A stretch of DNA of 64,000 bases from positions 558,001 through 622,000 of the forward strand of contig NZ_JANFQP010000002.1 of the NCBI RefSeq assembly GCF_024436175.1, read 5' to 3'. The translations under genes and the position numbers were made by a program. The DNA is from Kaistella montana. Lineage in GTDB: Bacteria > Bacteroidota > Bacteroidia > Flavobacteriales > Weeksellaceae. The notes under the pieces are model-generated. The model made no database searches. It saw nothing but the letters and a program-made list of their open reading frames with translations, and had not been told where the DNA came from. Below are positions 8,515 through 17,956 of the stretch, one piece after another (the stretch's first letter is position 1; each line of letters opens with the position of its first letter).

Positions 8515-8520
8515 TTTTTT

Positions 8521-8559
8521 AATTTGATAATTTGATGATGCGCTAATTTGATAATTGAT
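8521..8559. repeat. 8-bp periodic AATTTGAT repeat between ftsZ and yqeY
   Basis: Exact copies of AATTTGAT lie at 8521-8528, 8529-8536 and 8545-8552, with a degenerate copy (AATTGAT) at 8553-8559. All fall on an 8-bp register, with one diverged unit at 8537-8544. It may be a decayed tandem repeat or copies of a protein-binding site. Confidence 0.6.
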
Positions 8560-8595
8560 TGAGTATTATCATTTTAATACATCGTCGCACTAATA

Positions 8596-10434
8596 TTAAT
8601 CTACATCTTTGTTCAAGAATCTGTTTTCGCGAATCTGCATTCTCCCGTTTTGATCAGCTAAAAAACTATTGATGGTATTTTCAGAAGCGTTGCTACCGTC
8701 GATGCTGATGTTTTTTCTTCTGAAAGCTGGAACGGTTTCAAATTCGCTCTCGAAATCTGTTGTTTGATATCTTGAATTGAATTCTTTCAACTTGTTTCTT
8801 CGTTCCATTACTTTATCGCTGGAAGTAGGTTTGCTGATGAAAGTGAAATCGTCTTCAATAACAAATTTTTCGGCAACCTCAGGCGTTTCTACAGTTTCGT
8901 TTTGCACCTTTTGTTCGATGATTTGAACCGGTTCAGGTTTGATCTCAGCTTTGGGTTGTGGTGTCTCAACGGTCGGCTCATCAATCGGTTCGTTTACGAA
9001 AAAACTGAATTCCAATGGTTTTTCTTCCGAGAAAGTGGTTTTTGATTCTACTGGTTTTTTCTCGTTTTTTTCTTCTACTTCAAATTTGAAAGATTGAGAT
9101 TCCGGAGCTTCATATTGTAGGTCTTCAAAAGAGAAAAGATCGATTTCCTGAGGTTCGTTTTCACGGAATTTTTGTTCAGGAGTTTCTTCGTCATCTAAAT
9201 CAAAAAACTTAATTTCTACTGGAGCTTCTTTTTCAACAACTACTTTTCGTTCTACGGTTTTTACTTTGAACTCTGGAGTTGGCAAATCTTCTTCATCATC
9301 TAAAACGAAAAGACTTTTTGTGGAAAAATCTTCTTTGGTGATGTCTTCTCTTTCAGATTTTTGTTTAAATGGAGATTCTGGTTTTGCAGGAGTTGCTAAA
9401 CTATCATTTAAAGTGAATCTCACTTTTTCAGTAGTTCCGGAATGTTTTTGATGATCTTTGGCAAAGCCCGTTGCGATAACCAAAACGCTTACTGCATCAC
9501 CCAATTCTTCATCGGTTCCAACCCCGAAAATAATATCTGCAGTGTTACCGGCTTCTTTTTGGATATGATCCATAATCACTCCGATTTCATCCATTGTTAC
9601 TTCTTCAGAACCACTTCTGATAAGGAGAAGAACATTTTTAGCACCGGTGATTTTGTTGTCATTTAATAATGGGGAATCCAATGCTTTTTTCACAGCTTCT
9701 TCGGCTTTATTTTCGCCTGAAGCAATACCGTTGGACATCAATGCTGTTCCGGAATTAGCTAAAACAGATTTCGCATCACGGAAATCGATGTTGACATCAA
9801 AATAACCTGTGATTACTTCTGCCATTCCTTTTGCAGCATTAGTTAACACTTCATCCGCTTTTGAAAAACCAGATTTGAAACCTAGGTTTCCGTATTGCTG
9901 ACGCAGTTTGTCATTATTAATAACGATTAAAGAGTCAACATTATTTCTCAATTTATCGAGACCGAGGTCGGCTTGTTCCAATCTTCTTTTTCCTTCAAAA
10001 CTGAAAGGCACAGTAACGATACCTACGGTAAGAATTCCCATATCTTTGGCTACTTTTGCGATAACGGGAGCTGCTCCAGTTCCGGTTCCGCCGCCCATTC
10101 CTGCAGTGATGAAGACCATTTTGGTATTTTGCCCCATTGCAGCTTTGATATCTTCGATGCTTTCGATTGCAGCTTTTTCACCTACTTCAGGATCCGCACC
10201 CGCACCTAAACCTTCAGTAATGGTAACGCCTAGTTGTACTTTGTTGGAAACAGGATTATTATCTAACGTTTGTGCATCGGTATTACAGATAACGAAATCT
10301 ACTCCGTGGATTCCTCTTTCGTACATGTGTTTTAGTGCGTTGTTTCCGCCGCCACCTACACCGATCACTTTTATAATTGATGAATTTCCTTTTGGCAAAT
10401 CAAATGAAAATCCTTGTGTGTTCATATTTTCCAT
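8596..10434 (-). CDS. ftsZ: Cell division GTPase FtsZ with long C-terminal extension
   Basis: Tubulin homologue that polymerises into the Z ring at midcell. The nucleotide-binding core is complete: VGGGGNNA (residues 26-33), the tubulin signature GGGTGTG (114-120) and the NNDKLRQQYG region. The globular part ends near residue 330. It is followed by a disordered Glu/Pro/Val-rich linker of about 230 residues, which explains the 612-residue length against about 380 in E. coli. VPAFRRK at 568-574 resembles the conserved tail peptide (PAFLRR) that binds FtsA and other membrane tethers, but 38 further residues follow it. It is the last gene of the dcw cluster, 17 bp after ftsA, its membrane anchor. 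Confidence 0.98.
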   Translation of the reverse strand: MENMNTQGFSFDLPKGNSSIIKVIGVGGGGNNALKHMYERGIHGVDFVICNTDAQTLDNNPVSNKVQLGVTITEGLGAGADPEVGEKAAIESIEDIKAAMGQNTKMVFITAGMGGGTGTGAAPVIAKVAKDMGILTVGIVTVPFSFEGKRRLEQADLGLDKLRNNVDSLIVINNDKLRQQYGNLGFKSGFSKADEVLTNAAKGMAEVITGYFDVNIDFRDAKSVLANSGTALMSNGIASGENKAEEAVKKALDSPLLNDNKITGAKNVLLLIRSGSEEVTMDEIGVIMDHIQKEAGNTADIIFGVGTDEELGDAVSVLVIATGFAKDHQKHSGTTEKVRFTLNDSLATPAKPESPFKQKSEREDITKEDFSTKSLFVLDDEEDLPTPEFKVKTVERKVVVEKEAPVEIKFFDLDDEETPEQKFRENEPQEIDLFSFEDLQYEAPESQSFKFEVEEKNEKKPVESKTTFSEEKPLEFSFFVNEPIDEPTVETPQPKAEIKPEPVQIIEQKVQNETVETPEVAEKFVIEDDFTFISKPTSSDKVMERRNKLKEFNSRYQTTDFESEFETVPAFRRKNISIDGSNASENTINSFLADQNGRMQIRENRFLNKDVD

Positions 10435-10451
10435 AGTATGTATTTTTTTTA

Positions 10452-11819
10452 TTATTCAACTTCTTCAAAGAATTTTTTCACGCTTTCCATGATTTTCTGT
10501 CCGATGGTAAGCTTGCTACGTCTTCCTTCTTGGGTATTTGCTAAGATTATTTCTTCTGTTCTAAATTCTGGAGTTTCTTCTGCAGTCTCAGTTTCTTTGT
10601 TTTCCGGAACAGCTGAAGCAATGGTTTCTTCTACAGGGTTTGGAGTATTTTTCTTATCCCTAATTTTTAAACTTTCCATTAATAATCCGATGGAAGTTGC
10701 GAATTCTGGTCCTTTTAAAAATTGGTTTTTATCATTGGCAACATATTCGTTGGCGAATCCGATTCTGCTGTCGAAACCGGTAGTATAATTTGCCAGTTGA
10801 CGAAGGTGTCGAAGATTAGAACCTCCTCCGGTTAATACAATTCCTGCGATCAATTTTTTCTTTTGCTCGAACGCACCGTATGCTTTCAATTCAGTATTGA
10901 CCATTTCCAGGATTTCTTCAACTCTTGCATTAACCACTTGTGCCAAAGTTTTTAAGGAAATTTCTTTATCAGGTCTTCCATGTAAACCTGGAATGGTAAC
11001 AAATGTGCTATCTTTTTCGAGTTCAGGAACGGCTGATCCAAATTTTACTTTCAGTTGTTCTGCGTGTTTTTCGATGATAGAGCAGCCTTCTTTGATATCG
11101 TCTGTAATGATTCCGCCACCGTAAGGAATGACGCAAGTGTGACGAATGATATTGTCTTTAAAAATCGCAATATCGGTAGTTCCGCCACCGATGTCAACGA
11201 TTGCTACACCGGCTTCTTTTTCTTCTTTTGTTAATACCGATTCGGAAGAAGCGAGAGGTTCCAAGGTTAAAGCTTCCATTTCCAAACCAGCTTCACGTAC
11301 GCATCTTGCGATGTTTCTGATGCTTCCCATTTGTCCTACTACAACGTGGAAATTAGCTTCTAATCTTTTCCCGTGCATTCCGATAGGTTCCTGAATTTCG
11401 CCTTCGGAATCTACTTTATATTCCTGCGGAAGAACGTGGATGATTTCTTCGCCGGGTAACATTACTAATTTTTTTACTTGTTCTTTCAGTTTCTCGATGT
11501 CATCTTCAGTGATGTATTGATCCGGATTATCTCTCATGATATAATCGGAATGCTGAAGAGAGCGGATGTGTTTACCTGCAATTCCTACCGTAACCTTGTG
11601 GATAGGAACTCCCGCACTGCTTTGTGCTTCTGCTACTGCGGCTTTGATGGATTGGATGGTCTGGGAAATGTTGTTCACAATACCTTTGTGAACTCCCAGG
11701 CTTTTTGCCTTTCCAACGCCGAGAATTTCAATTTTGCCGTGGGCATTTCTTCTACCGACGATCGCCACAATCTTTGTGGTTCCGATGTCGAGCCCTACTG
11801 AATACTCGTGATTTTCCAT
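10452..11819 (-). CDS. ftsA: Cell division protein FtsA
   Basis: Actin-like ATPase that tethers FtsZ filaments to the inner membrane and recruits later division proteins. Phosphate-1 motif GLDIGTTKIVAIVG lies at residues 9-22, phosphate-2 VDIGGGTTDIAIF near 209, and the adenosine motif LTGGGSNLRHL near 333. The SHS2 (1C) domain falls between the first two, as in other FtsA proteins. After a Thr/Glu-rich linker, the last 20 residues (IGQKIMESVKKFFEEVE) form an amphipathic helix, the expected membrane-targeting element. It lies 59 bp after ftsQ and 17 bp before ftsZ, in the canonical Q-A-Z order. Confidence 0.98.
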   Translation of the reverse strand: MENHEYSVGLDIGTTKIVAIVGRRNAHGKIEILGVGKAKSLGVHKGIVNNISQTIQSIKAAVAEAQSSAGVPIHKVTVGIAGKHIRSLQHSDYIMRDNPDQYITEDDIEKLKEQVKKLVMLPGEEIIHVLPQEYKVDSEGEIQEPIGMHGKRLEANFHVVVGQMGSIRNIARCVREAGLEMEALTLEPLASSESVLTKEEKEAGVAIVDIGGGTTDIAIFKDNIIRHTCVIPYGGGIITDDIKEGCSIIEKHAEQLKVKFGSAVPELEKDSTFVTIPGLHGRPDKEISLKTLAQVVNARVEEILEMVNTELKAYGAFEQKKKLIAGIVLTGGGSNLRHLRQLANYTTGFDSRIGFANEYVANDKNQFLKGPEFATSIGLLMESLKIRDKKNTPNPVEETIASAVPENKETETAEETPEFRTEEIILANTQEGRRSKLTIGQKIMESVKKFFEEVE

Positions 11820-11878
11820 TGTGTATGTCGATTTGATTTTTTACTAATTTTTTAAAATGATATTGAATATTTTGCCTT

Positions 11879-12841
11879 TTATTCTATTTTCACTTTAGCT
11901 TTTGGTTTTTTGTCCGTTTTCGATTTATCTGTGCTTTTTTTGGTCGAAGAAACCTTTTCTTTCGGTTTAGGTTTGCTTTCTGCTTTCTTTGCTGTAGGTT
12001 TTGGGGTTTCCTTTTTCTCTGACTTCACGACTGGTTTCGTTTCTGTCTTTTTCTGAGCAAGGTTTGGGGCTTTTGCCATTTCCTTATTTCCTAAATTAAG
12101 AAGACTATCGTTTTCTTTAAAATATGGATTCAGGGTGGTTACAATCTGGTTGTCATACTTCACCGATATTTTGCGATATTTTTCCGGCTGCTGATAAATC
12201 AGATATTTTTCAACAAAAGTTTTAAAACCCTTTACTTTTAAGTCTATTTTATCCAAATCACCTATTTCTACTTTATAATTTCCTTGACTTGTCAATAAAT
12301 TATAACCTCCTTTTTCCTTAGCAATTCCTATAAAATATTTTTTGCTGAAGCTGTCTTTATCAATTTTATCGACCAGTTCGGCAAGTTTTTCATAATCCGA
12401 AGGTTTCACATCGCCCGTCACCAACATACACGGAAACGAATAATTGGCAGAAATAGGAAATTCAGTCCCTTTTTCGTCCACATAAAAATCTCTATCGCCC
12501 GTATTCAAGCGGAAAGCCGGAACGCGCTGTTTGATGTCGAGATTAAGGTTTCCATTTAAATTCAAATAAACATTTGCGCTGTCAACCGCCGGAAGACTAT
12601 TGAGTTTTTTCTCCAAATCAGGAATATTGATGTCTCCTACTTTTTTGGTGGGATTGGCTTTTTTCACAATATTTTTCACATCTTTTTCATCAATAAAATA
12701 GACAGGATGTTTCGTTTGGGTCATATTTACCGAAACTTTTTCCATCGGTTTATTGTTGAATCTTTTCAATGAAAAACTCAGCAGAAACCCGAAGATGATT
12801 ACTGTGATTAAAATTTTTAATATTCTGAATTTGTTTTTCAT
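11879..12841 (-). CDS. ftsQ: Cell division protein FtsQ
   Basis: Bitopic divisome scaffold that joins the cytoplasmic Z ring to the septal synthase module. A short cytoplasmic N-terminus is followed by one transmembrane helix at about residues 9-26 (ILITVIIFGFLLSFSL), then a POTRA-like region (VDSANVYLNLNGNLNLDIK, RVPAFRL) and the FtsQ beta domain. From about residue 265 a tail of some 55 residues is dominated by Lys, Pro, Thr and Ser. This periplasmic basic tail is not part of the classical FtsQ fold and may bind peptidoglycan or anionic polymers; that is inference. The gene starts 3 bp after murC. Confidence 0.92.
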   Translation of the reverse strand: MKNKFRILKILITVIIFGFLLSFSLKRFNNKPMEKVSVNMTQTKHPVYFIDEKDVKNIVKKANPTKKVGDINIPDLEKKLNSLPAVDSANVYLNLNGNLNLDIKQRVPAFRLNTGDRDFYVDEKGTEFPISANYSFPCMLVTGDVKPSDYEKLAELVDKIDKDSFSKKYFIGIAKEKGGYNLLTSQGNYKVEIGDLDKIDLKVKGFKTFVEKYLIYQQPEKYRKISVKYDNQIVTTLNPYFKENDSLLNLGNKEMAKAPNLAQKKTETKPVVKSEKKETPKPTAKKAESKPKPKEKVSSTKKSTDKSKTDKKPKAKVKIE

Positions 12842-12844
12842 TCT

Positions 12845-14203
12845 TTATTTTTCTGAAAGCCAAGCTAAGATTGGGTCGTATAACGTATCGATATTTCCTG
12901 CACCAACTGTTAGCAACACATCGAAATCTTTTTCTTTTATTTTATGAAAAGCTTCATCTAAGGTTGAAACTTCTTTATTTTCTAATTTAATTTTTTCTGA
13001 AAGCCATTTTGAAGTTACGCCTTCGAAATTTTCTTGTAATTCGCGAGCCGGATAGATATCGAGCAAAATCAGTTCGTCGGCATTGTTTAAACTTTCCGCG
13101 AAACCATCAGCAAAATCACGCGTTCTGCTAAACAAATGTGGCTGGAAAACGACCAACAGTTTTTTGTTCGGATAGAACGTTTTGATGGATCCCATTACGG
13201 CATTCAATTCTGTCGGATGATGCGCGTAATCGTCGATATAAATTTTCCCATTCTCGAATTGATGTTTGGTATATCTTCTTTTAATGCCTTTAAAATTGGC
13301 AATTCCACGTTTTAAAGTTTCAAAATCAACTCCTAAATTGTTGAGGATTGCGATAGCAACTGTAGCATTTTCCACATTGTGAATTCCCGGAATTTCCCAA
13401 ACAAAATCGCTGATTTCTTCTTTTGGAGTGTGAAAATCGAAAGAAATTTTGTCGCCGATTTCCCGAATATTGTCCGAATAATAATCTGCTTCTTCGTTTA
13501 CCGCATAAGTTTTTGCAGGACGACCAATGTTGATACCTTTTCGCACAAAAAGTTGCTGATCCGACGGAACCAAATTGGCAAAATCTCTGAAACTTTGTTC
13601 GATGGTCGCTTTGTCTCCGTAAATATCAAGATGATCCGCATCGATAGAAGTAATTGCTGCCCAATCCGGAGAAAGGTTGAGGAAACTTCTGTCGTATTCA
13701 TCGGCTTCTACTACCGAAATTTCGCTTCCGTTGAAAAGGAAATTCGATTTGAAATTCTCAGCAATTCCACCTAAAAAAGCTGAAAACGGAAGATTTGCTT
13801 CTTTCGAAAGATGGGCCACCAAAGATGAGGTTGTCGTCTTTCCATGAGTTCCTGCAATGGCGATGCATGCGGTGTTTTCGGTGATCATTCCGAGAACTTT
13901 TGCTCTTTTTAGCACCGTGAATTTTTCATCATTAAAATGATTTAAAATCTCCAATTTTTTGATTGCAGGAGTGAAAATTACCAAAGTATTTTCTGAACTT
14001 AAATTGAGTATTTTATCGTCTAAAACATCTTCAAAAACAATATCAATTCCCTCCGATTTCAAAGCGGTGGTAAGTTTGGTTTCGGTTTTATCATAACCCA
14101 AAACATTTTTGCCCGAAGCATGGAAATAGCGCGCCAAAGCACTCATTCCGATGCCGCCGATTCCTACGAAGTAGAAGTTTTGATAGGTTGATAATGGTTT
14201 CAT
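12845..14203 (-). CDS. murC: UDP-N-acetylmuramate--L-alanine ligase MurC
   Basis: Cytosolic ATP-dependent ligase that adds L-alanine to UDP-MurNAc, the first peptide step of peptidoglycan precursor synthesis. The N-terminal nucleotide-sugar domain begins with FVGIGGIGMSALARYF; the P-loop is AGTHGKTTTSSLVAH near residue 115; VEADEYDRSFL and the C-terminal IDDYAHHPTELNAVM follow. At 452 residues it has normal length. It is 7 bp after murG and 3 bp before ftsQ. Confidence 0.98.
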   Translation of the reverse strand: MKPLSTYQNFYFVGIGGIGMSALARYFHASGKNVLGYDKTETKLTTALKSEGIDIVFEDVLDDKILNLSSENTLVIFTPAIKKLEILNHFNDEKFTVLKRAKVLGMITENTACIAIAGTHGKTTTSSLVAHLSKEANLPFSAFLGGIAENFKSNFLFNGSEISVVEADEYDRSFLNLSPDWAAITSIDADHLDIYGDKATIEQSFRDFANLVPSDQQLFVRKGINIGRPAKTYAVNEEADYYSDNIREIGDKISFDFHTPKEEISDFVWEIPGIHNVENATVAIAILNNLGVDFETLKRGIANFKGIKRRYTKHQFENGKIYIDDYAHHPTELNAVMGSIKTFYPNKKLLVVFQPHLFSRTRDFADGFAESLNNADELILLDIYPARELQENFEGVTSKWLSEKIKLENKEVSTLDEAFHKIKEKDFDVLLTVGAGNIDTLYDPILAWLSEK

Positions 14204-14210
14204 TTTTTGT

Positions 14211-15323
14211 TTATGATTTGATGTTTACCGCGGATAATATTTCGTTTACAATTTCTTCTGCAGCATTGGGTTTTGCGAAGAAGTTGAGGTTTTCACTCAT
14301 TTCTTTTCTCACCACTTCATTTTCGCAAATTTCCATTAAAGTATTCCAGAATTTGTCTCTCATTTCGGTGTCTTTCACCATTCTGGCGGCGTTTTTTTCT
14401 ACCAAAGTCAATGCGTTTTTGGTTTGATGATCTTCTGCCGCAAACGGAAACGGAACCAGTAAAACTGGTTTTTGCGCAACAGCCAACTCTGAAATTGCGA
14501 TAGCACCTGCTCTGGAAACGATTACATCTGCTGCTGAATAAGCCACCACCATGTTTTTGATGAATTCTACAATTTGTAGATTTCTGCTTTTTTGATCTTC
14601 AGTTTCTGTTAATATATTTTTATAATCGGTTTTTCCGGTTTGCCAAATCAGTTGATAATCTTTTGCCAAAAACGGATCGAGATTTTCTTTCCAAGCATTA
14701 TTTAAAGTTCTGGAACCTAAAGAACCACCGACAGATAAAACGGTGAGTTTATTGGGATCTAAAGCCAACTGTTTCTTTGCTGATGCAGGATCTATTAAAT
14801 CTGTTATAATATTTTCACGAATTGGATTTCCAAGGAACAAGGTTTTTGTGCCATTGAAAAACTTTTCCATATTCGGATAAGCAGTGAATACGGTTTTTGC
14901 TTTTTTCGATAAGAAAATATTGGTTTTCCCAGGAAGTGAGTTTTGTTCCTGCACAAAAATGGGAACGCCAAGATTTGAAGCGACAAACAAAGCTGGTCCG
15001 CTCGCAAAACCTCCGGTACCGACTGCGAAATCGGGCTTGAATTCTTTAATAGTTTTTCTAGCTTTTGCCCAGCTGGAAACTAATTTGAACGGCAAACCAA
15101 GATTTTTCAATAGATTTCCACGATCGAATCCCGCGATATTTAAACCAACAATATTGTAACCAGCTTGCGGAACTTTTTCCATCTCCATTTTTCCGTTGGC
15201 TCCAATGAACAAAAATTCGGCATCCGGAAATCTTTTTCGGATTTCGTCTGCAATAGCAATCGCCGGGAAGATGTGTCCACCAGTTCCGCCGCCGCTCATT
15301 AATATTTTTAATTTTTTGCTCAT
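14211..15323 (-). CDS. murG: UDP-GlcNAc:lipid I GlcNAc transferase MurG
   Basis: Membrane-associated GT-B glycosyltransferase that converts lipid I to lipid II on the cytoplasmic face. The glycine-rich N-terminal loop MSGGGTGGHIFPAIAIADEI (residues 9-28) is the MurG signature; the central GGSLGSRTLN loop and the C-terminal VVAYSAADVIVSRAGAIAIS with PVLLVPFPFAAEDHQ form the UDP-GlcNAc pocket. It has 370 residues. It sits 9 bp after ftsW, and its product is the substrate for the FtsW/FtsI pair encoded in the same cluster. Confidence 0.98.
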   Translation of the reverse strand: MSKKLKILMSGGGTGGHIFPAIAIADEIRKRFPDAEFLFIGANGKMEMEKVPQAGYNIVGLNIAGFDRGNLLKNLGLPFKLVSSWAKARKTIKEFKPDFAVGTGGFASGPALFVASNLGVPIFVQEQNSLPGKTNIFLSKKAKTVFTAYPNMEKFFNGTKTLFLGNPIRENIITDLIDPASAKKQLALDPNKLTVLSVGGSLGSRTLNNAWKENLDPFLAKDYQLIWQTGKTDYKNILTETEDQKSRNLQIVEFIKNMVVAYSAADVIVSRAGAIAISELAVAQKPVLLVPFPFAAEDHQTKNALTLVEKNAARMVKDTEMRDKFWNTLMEICENEVVRKEMSENLNFFAKPNAAEEIVNEILSAVNIKS

Positions 15324-15332
15324 GATCTCTTG

Positions 15333-16562
15333 TTATGCGATATCGTTTATTTCTTCAATATTTTGTTTTTTGCCCATTCCTTCTTCATCATAAACTTGTA
15401 TTCTGGAGCTTATATTTAGTATAATTCCTAATTGAAAATAAGTGACCAACATCGATGTTCCTCCATAACTAATCAGTGGTAACGGCTGTCCTGTAACCGG
15501 AATCAGGTTAACTGCAACGGCAATATTCACCGAGAGTTGCACGAAAATCATTATTCCTAAACTGAGCACCAATAAACTGCCGAAAAATGCGGGCATTTTA
15601 CTGGCAATCATCACGATTCTGATGATCATGATTAGATAAAGTGCAATTAAAAATAACGCACCAAAAAAACCATATTCTTCCACAATGATGGCGAAAATAA
15701 AATCGGAAGCAGATTGAGGAAGCATTTGTTTCAACGCGCTTTTTCCTGGTCCCATTCCGGTTATTCCACCGTGTACGATGGCAGCTTTTGCCTGCATTAC
15801 CTGATAATTTTTGGCTTTCAGAGTTTCATCTTCAACATCGGTTGTTTTCTTTGAATTGGAAAATGTTTCGATACGGCTCATCCAAGTGTGAACACGGTTG
15901 TTTTGTATCAAATCGGTTTTTAGTGCAACAAACATAAAAATCCCAATTGCAATACTAGATATACCCATAAATCCGAAAATGTAAGTTTTTGGAAGCTGGC
16001 CAATCAGCATTACCGCCAATGAAACAATGAGAATCATCAACGCTGTGGAACCATTATCTTTCGCTACCAATACGAAAACCAGAAGAACCGGCCCGAATAC
16101 ATACAAGATGTTTTCTAATGGAAGTCGCTCTCTTTTAATGGTTTTGGTAAGATATCGGCAGAGATAAATAATCAGAAATAAATACGCAAACGAAGAAGGC
16201 TGGAAAGAAATTGGGGTTCCTGGAATTTTCAGCCATCGTGAAGCGGAAGCTCCATCGATTTGTTGTCCGGTAAATGATGTGAGAGCCAACAATATCACGA
16301 GTATTCCCAAAAGGATGCTGCTGAGTTTGCCGATGTGCTCATATTTTACCATTCCCACGGATCTCATAATGGCTAATCCCATGAATACAAAAAACATGTG
16401 CTTCATCAAATGGGTAGTTGTAGTACCATTATTAACAATAAATTCCAAATTGGAACTCGCGGAATATACCGGGAATACAGAGAAGAACGAAATCAATAAG
16501 ATTACGCTCCAAAGGACTTTGTCGCCTTTTAAAAGTTCGAATTTGTTTTCTGTTTCCTGCAT
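15333..16562 (-). CDS. ftsW: Peptidoglycan glycosyltransferase FtsW (SEDS family)
   Basis: Multi-pass SEDS protein that polymerises lipid II at the septum together with FtsI. About ten membrane helices are visible. Family features are GASASRWLKIPGTPISFQPS, the periplasmic loop with IVEEYGFFGAL, and the C-terminal PVTGQPLPLISYGGTSML. These are conserved in the FtsW/RodA/SpoVE group; the position inside dcw identifies FtsW over RodA. It is 409 residues, 23 bp after murD and 9 bp before murG. Confidence 0.97.
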   Translation of the reverse strand: MQETENKFELLKGDKVLWSVILLISFFSVFPVYSASSNLEFIVNNGTTTTHLMKHMFFVFMGLAIMRSVGMVKYEHIGKLSSILLGILVILLALTSFTGQQIDGASASRWLKIPGTPISFQPSSFAYLFLIIYLCRYLTKTIKRERLPLENILYVFGPVLLVFVLVAKDNGSTALMILIVSLAVMLIGQLPKTYIFGFMGISSIAIGIFMFVALKTDLIQNNRVHTWMSRIETFSNSKKTTDVEDETLKAKNYQVMQAKAAIVHGGITGMGPGKSALKQMLPQSASDFIFAIIVEEYGFFGALFLIALYLIMIIRIVMIASKMPAFFGSLLVLSLGIMIFVQLSVNIAVAVNLIPVTGQPLPLISYGGTSMLVTYFQLGIILNISSRIQVYDEEGMGKKQNIEEINDIA

Positions 16563-16585
16563 TTTTTGTAGAACCGCGTAGGTTT

Positions 16586-17911
16586 TTATTTTAAAACTTC
16601 TTTTTTAAACTTATTGCCACGATCTTCGTAATTATCGAATAAATCGAAGCTTGCACAACATGGAGAGAGCAATACCGCATCGCCCGATTGCGCTAATGAT
16701 TTCGAGATGCTCACTGCTTCTTCCATACTTGAAGTGCTGTAAATGAGTTCTTTTTTATCCTGAAAGAAATCAATAATCTTTTGGTTATCAATTCCTAAGC
16801 ATACGATCGCTTTCACTTTTCTCTTTACCAAATCTTCAATTTCGGTATAGTCGTTTCCTTTATCTTTTCCACCAACAATCCAGATGGTTGGTTGTTTCAT
16901 GCTTTCCAAGGCGTAGTAAGTGGCGTTTACGTTGGTTGCTTTACTGTCGTTGATGAATTTCACCCCGCCAATTTCTGCAACTTGTTCCAATCGATGTTCA
17001 ACCGCCTGAAAAGTCATCAATGAGTTTCTGATGCTTTCATTTTTGATGTTCAAAAGTTTACCAGCAATGGAAGCGGCCAAACTATTTGCGATATTGTGGT
17101 TCCCAAGAAGAGAAAGTTCCTCGATTTTCATTGAAAACTCATCGCCGATTTTCACCACCATTTTATCATCCATTACAAAACCACCTTCTTTCAATTTCTC
17201 CTGTAATGAAAAAGGAATTATTTTAGCTTTAATTTCCAGCTTTTCAAGGAGTTTCATGCTCATTTCATCATCTTTGTTGTAGATAAAGAAATTATCATTT
17301 TCTTGGTTTTCGGTAATCCGGAATTTCGCTAAAGCATATTCTTCGTAGTTGTAATTGTACTGATCCAAATGATCCTGGCTCAAGTTCAACAACAAAGAAA
17401 TATGAGGTCTAAAGTTCTGAATGTCATCTAGTTGGAAAGAACTTACCTCCAAAACATAATAGTCGAAATTTTCGTCAGCAACTTGTTTTGCGAAACTTTT
17501 TCCGATATTTCCTCCCAATCCAACTTTCAAATCATCATTTTTCAGGATGTGATAAATGAGCGAAGTCGTCGTGGTTTTTCCGTTACTTCCGGTAATCGCG
17601 ATGATCTTGGCATCAGTAAACTCAGCAGCAAATTCAATCTCCGAAGACAATCTGATTCCTTTTTGATTGATTTTGAAAATGATGTCTGCCTTTTTAGGAA
17701 TTCCGGGCGATTTGATAATCCAGTCTGCAGCCAGAATCCGCTCTTCATCGTGGTTTCCTTCTTCGTACTCAATACCCGCATCGATCAAGAGCGATTTGTA
17801 TTCTTCTTTGATCAAACCTTTGTCTGAAAGAAAAACATTCATCCCTTTTTTCTTAGCTAAATATGCTGCACCAAATCCGCTTTCTCCGCCGCCTAAAACA
17901 ACTATTTTCAT
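16586..17911 (-). CDS. murD: UDP-MurNAc-L-Ala--D-glutamate ligase MurD
   Basis: Cytosolic ligase that adds D-glutamate to UDP-MurNAc-L-Ala. N-terminal Rossmann motif VVLGGGESGFGAAYLA, P-loop AITGSNGKTTTTSLIYH near residue 115, KFINDSKATNVNATYYAL and the terminal LLSPCCASFDLFDNYEDRG are all present. I start it at the ATG at 17911, giving 441 residues that begin MKIVVLGGG. An in-frame ATG at 17944 would add eleven residues (MVFSIENKSSK) that do not resemble the family N-terminus. The gap to mraY is then 45 bp. It comes before ftsW in the cluster. Confidence 0.96.
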   Translation of the reverse strand: MKIVVLGGGESGFGAAYLAKKKGMNVFLSDKGLIKEEYKSLLIDAGIEYEEGNHDEERILAADWIIKSPGIPKKADIIFKINQKGIRLSSEIEFAAEFTDAKIIAITGSNGKTTTTSLIYHILKNDDLKVGLGGNIGKSFAKQVADENFDYYVLEVSSFQLDDIQNFRPHISLLLNLSQDHLDQYNYNYEEYALAKFRITENQENDNFFIYNKDDEMSMKLLEKLEIKAKIIPFSLQEKLKEGGFVMDDKMVVKIGDEFSMKIEELSLLGNHNIANSLAASIAGKLLNIKNESIRNSLMTFQAVEHRLEQVAEIGGVKFINDSKATNVNATYYALESMKQPTIWIVGGKDKGNDYTEIEDLVKRKVKAIVCLGIDNQKIIDFFQDKKELIYSTSSMEEAVSISKSLAQSGDAVLLSPCCASFDLFDNYEDRGNKFKKEVLK

Positions 17912-17956
17912 TTTTGAACTTTTATTTTCAATGGAAAAAACCATTGATTTTTCTTT

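Noticed and set aside
9908-10492. 194-codon plus-strand open frame opposite ftsZ
   Set aside because: It lies entirely antisense to the conserved GTPase domain of ftsZ and its translation is a Ser/Pro-rich shadow with no domain and no promoter box.
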